Assembly (NCBI GenBank): GCA_963790875.1
Contig: CAWBQT010000016.1
Coordinates: 310,001-374,000, forward strand
Reading direction: 5' to 3'
Origin: AP-15 sp963790875
Lineage (GTDB): Bacteria; Pseudomonadota; Alphaproteobacteria; ATCC43930; CGMCC-115725
DNA length: 64,000 nt
The position numbers and the translations under genes were made by a program. Of the stretch, positions 35,811-44,438 are shown piece by piece. Numbering within the stretch: position 1 is the first letter of the stretch; each line of letters starts with the position of its first letter. A model generated the notes under the pieces. It was not told the origin of the DNA. It made no database searches and saw only the letters and a program-made list of their open reading frames with translations.

Positions 35811-36107
35811 ATGAGCGCGTCGAATTTGGTCTTGAACGCTTACACATACGACGAGATGGTTCTGAGCGACGATGAGCGTCGCTTGATCGGGCTTATGAAC
35901 CGAATGAGGCTCTTTGCTCCGCCTGATGTCGTCGACGGAGTAGAGTCGGTGCTCAGAGCCATCGTCGAGATTTCTTTGAAACCGAGTGTCGAGCTCCCGC
36001 AACTCTCGAAAAAGGCGTTGTCCAAGAGCCTCGATCTCGATCCGCTTCTTGCATTCAGCTTGGCTTGCAGGGCTGATTTAGACAACGTGCATCGAAGAGC
36101 GGTGTAA
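35811..36107 (+). CDS. Hypothetical protein
   Basis: This 98-residue product, SASNLVLNAYTYDEMVLSDD onward, is helical and hydrophilic (KPSVELPQLSKKALSKSLDL). It has no signal peptide, membrane segment or recognised domain. Base composition is lower in GC than the neighbours. It lies between the transglutaminase-like gene and an AT-richer stretch. Confidence 0.45.
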   Translation: MSASNLVLNAYTYDEMVLSDDERRLIGLMNRMRLFAPPDVVDGVESVLRAIVEISLKPSVELPQLSKKALSKSLDLDPLLAFSLACRADLDNVHRRAV

Positions 36108-36335
36108 GGGGGTGTCATACAAACCGCGCATGAGGCCAATCGCCTGCGACAGGCTATAGATGAACAGCCGCGATGCATAATAAAAGATCAAGCTGAAGGG
36201 TTCCGTCGCCTTTGGGGTGCATCGCCCGTGGCCGGTATTTTGGTTGTTGGTCGCCTGCCAGTCGCCGGCGGGCTGATCAATATCTTGTGTTTTTTCGCCC
36301 GGCGGGGATTTCGATTTTTTGCGGTACAATAGCAT
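36078..36335 (-). CDS. Possible small protein in an AT-richer stretch
   Basis: An open frame of 85 residues reads LLYRKKSKSPPGEKTQDIDQ then PAGDWQATNNQNTGHGRCTP and FSLIFYYASRLFIYSLSQAI. One hydrophobic segment is visible. There is no ribosome site and it overlaps the convergent gene end by 30 bp, so it may not be expressed. Confidence 0.25.
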   Translation of the reverse strand: MLLYRKKSKSPPGEKTQDIDQPAGDWQATNNQNTGHGRCTPKATEPFSLIFYYASRLFIYSLSQAIGLMRGLYDTPLHRSSMHVV

Positions 36336-36496
36336 TATGACAAATTTTTTCAGGTCAAAAGAAAGTCCTCGCGTTAAGACTTAAATCCTCCTCGCCTGAG
36401 ATGCCGCTTTGACTTGGTTTTTGAGGGCTTCAGAGAGCGCAGCGAATACTTGCCGCTGCCGCCGTTACTTGACCGCCGCGCGCCACAAGATATTGA

Positions 36497-36733
36497 TCAG
36501 GGCGGCCCGAAAATCCTAAAAACCTCGCTAAATCCCCAGACCAAGCCCGTGAAAGCTCCGACCGCCACGCCTCTGACGGGGTCACCCATCGCCGCGCCGA
36601 TTACCGCTCCGGCCGTTGCGCCCGATGCAGTCCACCCAAGAGCTCGACCGGGTGGAGACCCGGCAATGACGCGCCTGAACTCTCTCCACGTCGTTAGGTC
36701 ACCATCAGGGCGCTCTGGCCGTTTTTCCGTCAT
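36497..36733 (-). CDS. Small glycine-zipper membrane protein
   Basis: A 78-residue product reads TEKRPERPDGDLTTWREFRR then a membrane-spanning zipper GRALGWTASGATAGAVIGAA and GDPVRGVAVGAFTGLVWGFS. The alternating Gly/Ala pattern is typical of small inner-membrane glycine-zipper proteins. No clear ribosome site is seen. Function is unknown. Confidence 0.5.
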   Translation of the reverse strand: MTEKRPERPDGDLTTWREFRRVIAGSPPGRALGWTASGATAGAVIGAAMGDPVRGVAVGAFTGLVWGFSEVFRIFGPP

Positions 36734-36901
36734 GAGTTGATGTCCGGTGGTTCGTCTGTGCGGCTAACACACGTGGCTTCAGCCCGGTCTCCGGCTCACT
36801 CACAAGTTTGCGGGTTCGTCTATGCATTTTCGGCAAATCAATCGTCGCGCGCGAAATTGTTTGATGCGCGGGAGATGCGGAAGCCGCGCCGCTCCTATAT
36901 G

Positions 36902-36921
36902 AACCCGTTACGTAACGGGTT
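36902..36921. promoter_or_regulatory. 20-bp perfect palindrome
   Basis: AACCCGTTACGTAACGGGTT is a perfect inverted repeat in a gene-free stretch, 24 bp before another inverted repeat. Symmetry and length suggest a protein-binding site or a recombination core rather than a terminator. Confidence 0.45.
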
Positions 36922-36944
36922 GGAGCAAGCCATTGACGCGATGC

Positions 36945-36970
36945 GTCAGGAGGCTCGCGCGCCTCCTGAC
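36945..36970. terminator. Stem-loop, possible terminator of the KGG-like gene
   Basis: GTCAGGAGGC and GCCTCCTGAC form a 10-bp stem with a 6-nt loop. It lies 20 bp beyond the stop codon of the minus-strand gene at 36990. No T-run follows on the minus strand. Confidence 0.45.
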
Positions 36971-36989
36971 TTCACTCGATAAATTGACT

Positions 36990-37169
36990 CTATGAGCGCT
37001 TTTGAACTTGCTCGTGACGGGCACGTATCCTGTCGGCATTGTTCTCCTGCTCGGCCTCGTCTTTCAGGATTTCAATCGTTTTGCCAGACATATTTCCCGG
37101 GTTGTAATGGTATTTTCCGGCCTCCTTCTCACCCGGCCGCTTCTTGTTTGGGTCTTTGTTGTTGGCCAT
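36990..37169 (-). CDS. Small hydrophilic protein
   Basis: This 59-residue product reads MANNKDPNKKRPGEKEAGKY then HYNPGNMSGKTIEILKDEAE and QENNADRIRARHEQVQKRS. It is very rich in Lys, Glu and Asn and probably disordered, like small stress-associated proteins of rhizobia. AAGGAG lies before the ATG at 37169. The frame extends to 37223 but without a ribosome site. Confidence 0.55.
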   Translation of the reverse strand: MANNKDPNKKRPGEKEAGKYHYNPGNMSGKTIEILKDEAEQENNADRIRARHEQVQKRS

Positions 37170-37476
37170 GACGTGCTCCTTTTGGGCATCGACCGCTGTT
37201 ACCTCCACCATTAACGCTTCCACGATGAGCTGGTTTCACGCTAGGTTCCGAAACCCTACACAGGCTGAGCCGCAGTTGCCCACTGAGGCGAGCGGCCGTG
37301 CCCGGGTTCCGTCAGGGAGCATCCCCTCTGAAAATCCGCGATACGTGAGAGCAGCGAGCGCGCAGCGGAGCTCATCAACGAGATTGCCGATAGCTTCGCG
37401 CTGGAAGACCGACGCGAAGGTTTACCACCGGTCAGATACCACTGGCCGTCGGCGGGCTCGAGATGTCGAGCATCGG

Positions 37477-37863
37477 TTAGCCGCGGTCGCGCGTGGCGAG
37501 CAAGCGCCGTATCCGGTCGAGAACGAGTTGATGGTCATAGGGCTTCGGGACCGTCGGGCCTTCGTCGCAAATATCGCCGGCCTTCTGCGCAGCAGCCTCG
37601 ACCGTACCGGCGAGGATCACCTGTATGGCCGGATAATTTCCTCGGATCCATGTGACCAACGCGAAGGCGTTCTCCCGGCCAGGCGCATTGGCATCGACCA
37701 GGGCAACATCGATGGCGAACCGGCCGCGAGCAAGAAGCGTACGCGCTTCGTCCGTGTTGAAGGCTTGAAGCACCCTAAAGCCGCATTCGCGCAGGTATTC
37801 GGCAAGGGCGTGCCGCACGAGGATGTCTACCTCGACAATCAAGACGCAAGGGGCTTGTCTCAT
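37477..37863 (-). CDS. Single-domain response regulator
   Basis: This 128-residue receiver domain has VLIVEVDILVRHALAEYLRE, where one acidic-pocket Asp is Val (VEVD instead of VEDD or VEDE). The phospho-accepting Asp is in DVALVDANAPG, and the Lys-Pro is in PTVPKPYDH. The altered acidic pair may change metal binding. It lies 13 bp downstream of a second response-regulator gene on the same strand, so the two form an operon. No output domain is present. Confidence 0.78.
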   Translation of the reverse strand: MRQAPCVLIVEVDILVRHALAEYLRECGFRVLQAFNTDEARTLLARGRFAIDVALVDANAPGRENAFALVTWIRGNYPAIQVILAGTVEAAAQKAGDICDEGPTVPKPYDHQLVLDRIRRLLATRDRG

Positions 37864-37876
37864 CGAAAACGTCCTG

Positions 37877-38257
37877 TTATTTATTCTGCAGAATGTCGCT
37901 TATTGTCTTGACGACATCGCGGATACGATAAGGTTTACGGATAAAGCGATGGGCCGCCTCGGACCATGGCGGTGCTTTGCCGGAAGTGAGGACGATCACG
38001 ATATGATCGTAATCGGCGCTTACCTTGCCCGCGAGTTCGATGCCATCCATGGCACCGGGCATCCGAATGTCGGAAAATATCAAATCGACCGGCGCTCCGG
38101 ACTGGAGGTAAGACCATGCCTCACCGGCATTTGCGGCTTCGATCACGCATAATCCCGCCGCTCGCAGCGCCTCTGCAACAGTGCTCCGTAATACAACCGT
38201 ATCTTCGACCACCATCACCTGCGCGGGGGTTGACTTTGGATCGAGGTTGGGCGCCAT
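37877..38257 (-). CDS. Single-domain response regulator
   Basis: This 126-residue receiver reads VMVVEDTVVLRSTVAEALRA with phospho-accepting Asp in VDLIFSDIRMPG, switch Thr/Ser in IVIVLTSGK, and conserved Lys in HRFIRKPYRIRDV. The ATG at 38257 (MAPNLDPKS) lies about ten bases after AAGGAGA and is preferred over an ATG at 38275. It is the first gene of a two-receiver unit and points away from the sigma-factor gene 425 bp to the right. Confidence 0.82.
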   Translation of the reverse strand: MAPNLDPKSTPAQVMVVEDTVVLRSTVAEALRAAGLCVIEAANAGEAWSYLQSGAPVDLIFSDIRMPGAMDGIELAGKVSADYDHIVIVLTSGKAPPWSEAAHRFIRKPYRIRDVVKTISDILQNK

Positions 38258-38275
38258 TATTATGGTCTCCTTCAC

Positions 38276-38681
38276 CCGCCTGCCTTTCCAAACCGTCCCC
38301 GCGAGTGGTTGGTTCCGACGCGTCGAGACTATTAAACCCGATTTCGCTGTGAAATGTTCCTTGCCGGGAATTGTTTAAGGAGGGTTGCCACGCGCAGCAT
38401 GGCAGGCCGGGCGAGGGACGGCCATTCCGACGCAGCTCCAAGTGGCGTTTTGCCGCGACGGCGAAACCACCTCGCCAAGTGGCTGGCAGTTCGTAGTCGT
38501 CTCTGGCGCTCGTTTACATGCCGCACAGCTTATTCACAATCGATCGCAGCCCGTTACCCAAAGTAAATAAAAATTACCGAGCGGTCATGTCGATACATCA
38601 GGGGGTTACATCCGGATCTTATGTTGGGCGCCATGGAGGGCCACGACAACCGTGGCCGGACCCGAAGAGAGGAAACGACCG
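38276..38681. other. Divergent intergenic region between a response regulator and the sigma factor
   Basis: About 400 bp separate the divergent genes. It holds an AT-richer patch around 38540-38580 (AAGTAAATAAAAATTACC) that may contain promoter elements, but no canonical GGAAC...CGTT motif was found. No gene was recognised. Confidence 0.35.
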
Positions 38682-39224
38682 GTGAGCAATATTGCCCAGC
38701 TCCTCGAACCACAAATCCCGCGCCTGCGGCGCTATGCGAGAACGCTGGCCAAAGACCTGTCCCAGGCCGACGATCTCGTACAAAGCTGTCTCGTCCGCGC
38801 TCTTACGAAGGAGCACCTTTGGCAGCCCGGAACCGATCTGCGCGCCTGGCTCTTCACCATCCTGCACAATCAGCATGTCAACGAGGTTCGCCGCCGGGTG
38901 CGCGAAGGCAGCGTCGTCGCGCTCGAAGACGTCACGTCGCATTTGTCTGCCGCGCCGACGGTCGAGGCTTCGCTCGATCTGAAGGACGTCGAGCAGGCGA
39001 TCGCCACGTTACCGCGCCAGCACCGCGAGGTGATCCTGCTCGCCGGCCGCGAGGGGATGCGCTACGAGGAAATCGCCGATGCCCTCGGCGTGCCGATAGG
39101 AACCGTCCGCTCCCGCCTTTCGCGCGCCCGCGCCACGCTGCGCGAGCTGACGGGCGTTAGCGAGACGGCTGGGACGCCGTCCCATAAGTGGCGCGATCAG
39201 GGTCCCATGCGGCAGGCCGCCTGA
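38682..39224 (+). CDS. ECF-family RNA polymerase sigma factor (EcfG-like)
   Basis: This is a 180-residue sigma factor. Region 2 is QIPRLRRYARTLAKDLSQAD then DLVQSCLVRALTKEHLWQPG and DLRAWLFTILHNQHVNEVRR; region 4 is AIATLPRQHREVILLAGREG then MRYEEIADALGVPIGTVRSR. It resembles the general-stress EcfG group in length and motifs. The start is GTG 38682 after AGAGAGGAAACGACC. The anti-sigma factor NepR and the PhyR response regulator normally beside such genes are not here. Its last 35 codons are duplicated at 20.6 kb. Confidence 0.85.
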   Translation: MSNIAQLLEPQIPRLRRYARTLAKDLSQADDLVQSCLVRALTKEHLWQPGTDLRAWLFTILHNQHVNEVRRRVREGSVVALEDVTSHLSAAPTVEASLDLKDVEQAIATLPRQHREVILLAGREGMRYEEIADALGVPIGTVRSRLSRARATLRELTGVSETAGTPSHKWRDQGPMRQAA

Positions 39225-39528
39225 CGGGCGCCAGGGGCACAATGACCGGCGGCGGCGACAGCGCGTCAGAATTTCTTGGGCGATGTGCCCGCACGATAGC
39301 GGCGGGTGGGTTTCCAAGGATCAGTGACTTCCTCGCGGATCCCGCGTGTGGGTCAGCGGCCCGGTGTTTACCGGCGCCGTTTCGCGAGTTGGGTCGGGAG
39401 CGGAGTAGTTGCAGTCTTCAGTCAGTGAGCTTCGCCGGATGCCGGTCATGGTCGCCGCGCGATCGACGCCTAAAGTGCAGGCGGCGGTGCGCAGATCTAG
39501 CTAGCCGCGTCCCGGATCGGCGGCGGCG

Positions 39529-39660
39529 CTATTTCGCGGCGGCGCCGGGTTCTGCATGCGGCACGTCGCGGCGCACCTCGGCGACCAGCTCGGGGCGCAC
39601 CCAATGCACGCGGCTCAGCACCAGGCGAGACGGTTGGGCGTCATCTGCGTTGGCCCGGAT
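39529..39660 (-). pseudogene. ligD: C-terminal remnant of a LigD-type ATP-dependent DNA ligase
   Basis: The minus strand reads RLVLSRVHWVRPELVAEV then RRDVPHAEPGAAAK-stop. LSRVHWVRPELVAEVTY is the conserved oligonucleotide-binding-domain end of LigD ligases. The TYLTWT...GLREDKP portion is deleted so that AEV joins RRD directly. Another ligD-like fragment lies at 43520-43645. Confidence 0.6.
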
Positions 39661-39696
39661 GGAAGCTGAAGCACCCCGGAAAAAGGCTGGAGAGTA

Positions 39697-39966
39697 ATGG
39701 ATAGACGCAAGCCGTCATTGAACGAGTTCGCCGCCCCGGAGCCGACATCGACGGCGACGACGCAGCAAACCGAGCCTGAAGTCATCGCTGCCATAGCTTC
39801 GGGTGACTCCGCGATGCGGGAGCAGACCATTCGGGAGCGGGCCTATGCGATCTGGGAGGAAGAAGGACGCCCGGAGGGCAGGCATCTCGATCATTGGCTT
39901 CGTGCGGAAGTCGAGCTCGGCTATGCCGATAAGCAGCCGGCGCCCCCCGCTGGCACAGAGAATTGA
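39697..39966 (+). CDS. DUF2934 domain protein
   Basis: The 89-residue product has a disordered N-terminus and a C-terminal DUF2934 motif, REQTIRERAYAIWEEEGRPE then GRHLDHWLRAEVELG. DUF2934 is a short helical motif of unknown function, common in rhizobia. AAAGGCTGGAGAGTA precedes the ATG. It overlaps the frame of the next small gene by a few bases, and they are probably one operon. Confidence 0.82.
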   Translation: MDRRKPSLNEFAAPEPTSTATTQQTEPEVIAAIASGDSAMREQTIRERAYAIWEEEGRPEGRHLDHWLRAEVELGYADKQPAPPAGTEN

Positions 39967-39971
39967 CAGCC

Positions 39972-40178
39972 ATGTCACAAGGCCTTGAGAACTACCCCCT
40001 GCCGGTCGTATGCACGCACTGCGGCGCGCAAATACAAAAGACCGTGCAGTGGTTCAAGGAAAATTCCGAATTGCAGTGTCCGTGCGGGACCACCCTATAC
40101 CTTGAAACGGGTGAGCTTATCCTGGCAGTCGAGGCGCTCGAAGGCGCTCTTGCGCGGATAATACGACCCAAGCCATAG
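39972..40178 (+). CDS. Small zinc-ribbon-like protein
   Basis: The 68-residue product is SQGLENYPLPVVCTHCGAQI then QKTVQWFKENSELQCPCGTT. The pattern CTHC...CPC gives four Cys/near-Cys ligands of a zinc ribbon. It lies directly after the DUF2934 gene. No function is known. The ATG at 39972 is chosen over a TTG at 39963 that overlaps the previous gene. Confidence 0.6.
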   Translation: MSQGLENYPLPVVCTHCGAQIQKTVQWFKENSELQCPCGTTLYLETGELILAVEALEGALARIIRPKP

Positions 40179-40198
40179 GCCTGAAGGGTCATCAGCGA

Positions 40199-40501
40199 TC
40201 AATGTCTTGCCGGCGGACAGTGGCGGACGGGCTCGCCGGCGGGCGTGAATGCGAACATCGCGTTGGTGGCGATTTCGCCGGCATCGGGATGATCGCAGGC
40301 GAAGCCATAGATGGCCGGCGACGGCGGTGGCGCCGAGGCGACGAGATAGGTCTTGCCGCGCTTGCGGGCTTCCTCGGCGGCGACTTCTCCGGCGATCATG
40401 AGCGCGGCCCAAGCGGCGTGCTCGACAGCTTGACGCCCGCCGATACCAAGGCCGAAATCACCGTAGCCGGCGCAAACAGAAATCCCATTTTCAGAATCCA
40501 T
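40199..40501 (-). CDS. Hypothetical protein
   Basis: The 100-residue product reads MDSENGISVCAGYGDFGLGI then GGRQAVEHAAWAALMIAGEV, with a helix AAEEARKRGKTYLVASAPPP. Its ATG overlaps the stop codon region of the pit remnant (TTCTGA overlapping ATGGATTCTGA), which suggests former translational coupling. No domain was recognised. Confidence 0.5.
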   Translation of the reverse strand: MDSENGISVCAGYGDFGLGIGGRQAVEHAAWAALMIAGEVAAEEARKRGKTYLVASAPPPSPAIYGFACDHPDAGEIATNAMFAFTPAGEPVRHCPPARH

Positions 40502-41936
40502 TCGCGAACGAAGGGTCTTCCAAAAGATAATAAAGCGCTCCGGCAATCAGAATCGTGACTCGAAGGGTGATGAGCCACGCCACGACGATGCGGGACAACA
40601 TGCAGTAGCGCAGGCCAGCCCCGGAACTTACCATCGTGCCGCCGATCCCGGAGGTCACGATGTGGGTCGTGCTGACGGGAAGCCCGGTAAAGCCGGAGAC
40701 CCCGATCAGCACCGACGAGACGAGACTCGGCGGAGGCACCCTGCGCGGAAGTTAGATGCACATTGCCGCTCGCCCAGCGTGGTTACGATGCGTTTGTAGC
40801 CGATCATCGTCCCGATCCCGAGGCAAACGGCGCTCAGGATACGCACCCACCACGGCGCGTATTTGACTGCTTGCCCCAGCTTGCCGGCCAAGCTATTGGC
40901 CTCTTTTTTATCATAGTCGTCGACTCCTCTTCATTCCTCAGCGCGTTTAAGCTGGGATATCAGCTGGTAAACATCGTTGCGCACGCTGGATCGTTTCTTG
41001 GCCAACCCCGACCTTAGGCCGAATTCTTGGCCTGCCACCTGACTGATCCGTTGGAGCCTGGCGGAAGGCGCCGCCTGCGGAACAGCCGCGCCTTCGCTTT
41101 CGAGCCGGTTGGCGGCAGCGAGGGTTTGTTCCTTCTCATCATCGCCGTATTATCAGCCGCACCGCGGCGTGGGCGGTGTTCGGCAGATCTGAAATCGCGT
41201 CTGCCGCCATCGGATTGAGCGCAAAGAAGGCCGGGAACAACCCAATGATCGTCAGCATGATCAGCCCGATGCTTTTCTGACCGTCGTTAGTGCCGTGCGC
41301 AAAGCTGACTCCGGTACAGGTGAGGATGAGTATGCCTCGCATCCACCAGACCGGCGGGTTCTCCCCCGCCGGCTCGTACAGGTGCTTGTCGTGAACCGAC
41401 TTGCTGAGCGCGAAATAGAGAATTCCAGCCAGGATGAAACCAAGCAGAGGCGACAGCGCCAGCGCTTCGAGAACTGTCCAGAGCTGCGCCCAGTGGACGC
41501 CTTCGCTGAGGGTCCGCGCCCGCACCATCGCGTTGGCGAGCGCAATACCGATCAGCGCACCGATCAGGCAGTGAGAGCTAGAATTCAGCAGTCCGAGCCA
41601 CCACGTGCCGACGTTCCAGAAGAGCGCGGCCGCCAACACGGCGACGAGCATCGCGACAGCGGGCGCACCGCTGGGCGGAGAGAGCACCTCGGGCGGCAGC
41701 AACTCGACAAGCGCGTAGGCGACACCGATACCACCGAGCAGAACCCCGACAAAATTCATCAGTCCCGACCAGATTACCGCCGGGCCGGCATTCAGGGACT
41801 TCGTATAAATGACCGTTGCTACCGCGTTGGCGGCGTCATGGAACCCATTGGTCGCCTCGAAGGCCATGACCAGCAGCAAGGCAAAGATCAGAAGCCCGAT
41901 AGCCAAGGCCGATGCAGGATCGAGTGCGGATAACAT
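40491..41936 (-). pseudogene. pit: PiT-family inorganic phosphate transporter, broken
   Basis: The N-terminal half is intact from the ATG at 41936: ALDPASALAIGLLIFALLLV, MAFEATNGFHDAANAVATVI, GTWWLGLLNSSSHCLIGALI and GVSFAHGTNDGQKSIGLIML. A shift near 41140 leads into the cytoplasmic linker NGDDEKEQTLAAANRLESEG, a nonsense TGA follows at about 40937, then DDYDKKEANSLAGKLGQAVK and RILSAVCLGIGTMIGYKRIV. Another shift near 40765 leads to GVSGFTGLPVSTTHIVTSGI and the end. Three separate lesions make it a true pseudogene rather than one read error. Confidence 0.85.
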
Positions 41937-41989
41937 GGGCCGATCTCCGACGATGTCCCTAGAAAACACATAAAAATATTCTCAGTTCC

Positions 41990-43265
41990 TGTCATCTAAT
42001 TGTCATATTCCAGCACTGGTGTCCGGTAATAAGCGAATAAATTCAATTGGTTAGTTATTTGCGAAGTATCGTCTTTGGAATCGGTTCCGGCAAGTGCTTG
42101 ATTGATCTGGATTTTCTCGAAGAGAGTGACCGAGAGAACCTGGAGCAAAGTGTAGAGCGAGGCGTCAAGATTGAGGCGCTTCTTGACGATGGCGACGAGA
42201 ACGTAGACCGAGACGGCGATCCAGATCTGGGTCTTGACGGCATTCTCCGAGGTGCCGTAGAACCGCTTGATGCGCAGATGCTGCTTGATCCATTTGAAGA
42301 ACAGCTCGACCTGCCAGCGGCTCTTGTAGAGGGCGCAGATGGTGGCGGCCGGCAGGGCGAAATTGTTGGTAAGGAAGATCAGCGTTTTGCCGGTTTCGGG
42401 ATCGTTGAAGCGGATGCGGCGCAGATGGTCGGGATAATCCTTGGCTGGTGTAGTGAGCCATCGAGCGCGATGGTTTGATCGCAGATGATGCCGGTTGCTG
42501 CGATCGGTCGGCGCGGAATAGACCCGGTGGGCATCCATGTTCGATTTGGCGCGCGTGACGAAGAAGGCGCCGGCCTGATGGAGCGCGTAAAGCCGGGCGA
42601 AATCGACATAGCCGCGATCCATGACGTAGATGGCACCCGGCTCCGGGAGCAGCAGATCGAGGGCGTGAACGTCGTGCAGCTTGCCGTCCGAGATGTGGAT
42701 GAAGCTCGGGATATTGCCGCGCAGATCGAGCAGCGTGTGCATCTTCACCGCCGCCTTGGTGGAGCGGAAATGCGCCCACGGAAACAGCGACAGGCACAGA
42801 TCGATGGTGGTCGAGTCGAGCGCATAGACGGTGTTGGTCGAGATCGAGCCCGAGATCTCGCCGGCATAAAGCTTCCGCGCCTGGGCGATCAGCCGCTGGG
42901 CGAACTCGGCATAGATGCGCCAGTCGCGCGCCTCGTTGGCATCGGCCAGCGTCGAGCGCCGCACGGGTTCGCGGAAGCCCATGTGATAGAGCTTCGACGG
43001 CTTGAACCGACAGACAGGCCTCGATGTCGCGCAGGCTCTCCCGATAGGTCAGTTGCGCGAACGCCATCGCTCGATATTGCTCGGCGCAGGACAGCGTCCG
43101 CACCCGGCGGTCGCCGCCATAGCGCGCCACGATCTCGCGAAGGTGGTCCACGGCACGAAATCCATGAGCTGCGAGAACAAGGTCTTGCCGGTGTACATGG
43201 CCCGTCTCCGAGGGAAAACCGGGGAGACAGTAGTCGCAGCGCGTTCAAGTAGACACTGCCCAAAT
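41990..43265. mobile_element. IS4-family insertion sequence (ends approximate)
   Basis: The element holds the transposase described above plus about 60 bp beyond its start. GGTGTCCGGTA near 42020 and, inverted, GCAGTGTCTACTT near 43255 are candidate ends, but the match is imperfect and no target-site duplication could be confirmed. It separates the pit remnant from the ligD fragment. Confidence 0.55.
41996..43198 (-). pseudogene. IS4-family transposase with two frameshifts
   Basis: Three frames in order give MYTGKTLFSQLMDFVPWTT, then FREIVARYGGDRRVRTLSCA and QLTYRESLRDIEACLSVQ, then KPSKLYHMGFREPVRRSTLA to the end. The DDE residues are visible in YALDSTTIDLCLSLFPW, YVMDRGYVDFARLYALH and the YREK box CALYKSRWQVELFFKWIKQH. 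Shifts lie near 43144 and 43008. Without them the product would be a complete IS4-type transposase of about 400 residues. Confidence 0.85.
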
Positions 43266-43519
43266 TGCGCGCTAACAGTCTGAAAAAATGTACCTTTCTG
43301 ACCTAAACCCGTCCGTCAACCGGATAGCAGTGATATTCCAGGAGTGTTTTTGAGTATCTAGAGATGACTATATGTATTACATCAACATGAAGGTTGATAT
43401 GCACCTTTATCTATTGATCACAAGATCGGGTCTCGTCAGACTGGGATTGACCTTGTATCGGGAAGGATATCAGAGCAAAATTTGCCTATGGCGACAGCCG
43501 GATGAGTTCTCACACACGG

Positions 43520-43645
43520 CGCCATGATCGAGGCGCGCATGCATGCGTAGCCGTCGTATTTGATTTCGTGGAGCCATTGCTCGCCTTCCGGCGCGGCGTC
43601 GACCAGTTGCGGCCGGATCCATCGCGGCAGTGCGGCGGCGGTCAT
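43520..43645 (-). pseudogene. ligD: N-terminal ligase-domain remnant of LigD
   Basis: The minus strand reads LPRWIRPQLVDAAPEGEQWL then HEIKYDGY, followed after a frame change by MHARLDHG. HEIKYDGYR is the adenylation motif I region of ATP-dependent DNA ligases, in which Lys accepts AMP. The rest of the enzyme is absent. Confidence 0.65.
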
Positions 43646-44222
43646 GGCGCGTGCTTACTCGAAATAGTGCGCTCGTTCAGCGACGATTTTGACGTTGTCG
43701 ATCGCGGAACCGTTCCAACCGGTCTGCGTTCTTAGCTAACGAGAGCAGCAGCCTCCGCTTCGCGGTGGGTGGTTCCACGAACCGCCCGCTGCTCTTGAAA
43801 TGCGAAAGCGCCATGCCCCCCTCATGGCGCTTTCCTCTTGTCGTGGAAATCATGGGATACCGGGGGCGGCCCGAATGGCGCCGTCGGGCTTGCCGGATAA
43901 TGCGCTCGATGTCGCCAACGGCAGCGCCATACACCTCGGCGACCTGGGCAATCTTCATGCCGTATTTTGCAAGGCGCGATGCGCGCGAATTGCGAGCGGG
44001 GGATCTCGCGCATCAGCCTGACGCGTCGTGAGCGCCGCCGCACTCCTCGGACCGGGATACCTGCGAGATCTTACCGCAATCCTCCGCTCGTCGACGCTGC
44101 CGGCGCACGCGCCATGATCGTTCTATTTGATTGCTGCCGAAGCGGGAGAAAGCCAGCTCACAGACGTTTATCAGCCGAGACCGAGCTCACTCGGCGGCTC
44201 GGTATTGCCACGGGGGACGACG
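43646..44222. other. Eroded stretch with a hairpin
   Basis: No intact gene was found between the ligD fragment and the dodecin. A minus-strand frame starting at 43958 reads MKIAQVAEVYGAAVGDIERI then IRQARRRHSG, a helix-turn-helix-like fragment without known partner. The perfect hairpin at 43804-43834 lies inside. Confidence 0.3.
43804..43834. terminator. Perfect 12-bp stem-loop
   Basis: GAAAGCGCCATG (43804-43815) and CATGGCGCTTTC (43823-43834) enclose a 7-nt C-rich loop and are followed by CTCTTG on the plus strand. It resembles an intrinsic terminator, although no complete gene now precedes it. Confidence 0.5.
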
Positions 44223-44438
44223 ATGGCGGATCACGTTTACAGAATTATCCAAGTCGCAGGCTCATCGGAGAAGTGCATAGAGGACGCGATCCAAAACGCC
44301 GTCGGTCGTGCGTCGCGCACGCTGCGGCAGGTCGGCTGGTTCGAGGTGACGGAGACGCGCGGGCATGTCGAAGACGGCAAGGTGGCGCATTACCAAGTCA
44401 CTCTCAAAGTCGGATTCACGCTCGACGACGACGATTGA
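44223..44438 (+). CDS. Dodecin family protein (second paralogue)
   Basis: The 71-residue product is ADHVYRIIQVAGSSEKCIED then AIQNAVGRASRTLRQVGWFE and TRGHVEDGKVAHYQVTLKVG. The flavin-stacking Trp is conserved in VGWFEV. It is a close paralogue of the dodecin at 33224-33439, with most changes conservative and one new Cys. The ATG at 44223 follows GGGGGACGACG. It probably stores or buffers flavins. Confidence 0.9.
   Translation: MADHVYRIIQVAGSSEKCIEDAIQNAVGRASRTLRQVGWFEVTETRGHVEDGKVAHYQVTLKVGFTLDDDD

Noticed and set aside
36737..36982. An 81-codon plus-strand frame across the palindromes
   Set aside because: No ribosome site or family signal, and it reads through two inverted repeats that look non-coding.
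43382..43399. ATCAAC-6-GTTGAT dyad in an AT-rich patch
   Set aside because: Short with no adjacent gene start, so not supported as an operator.
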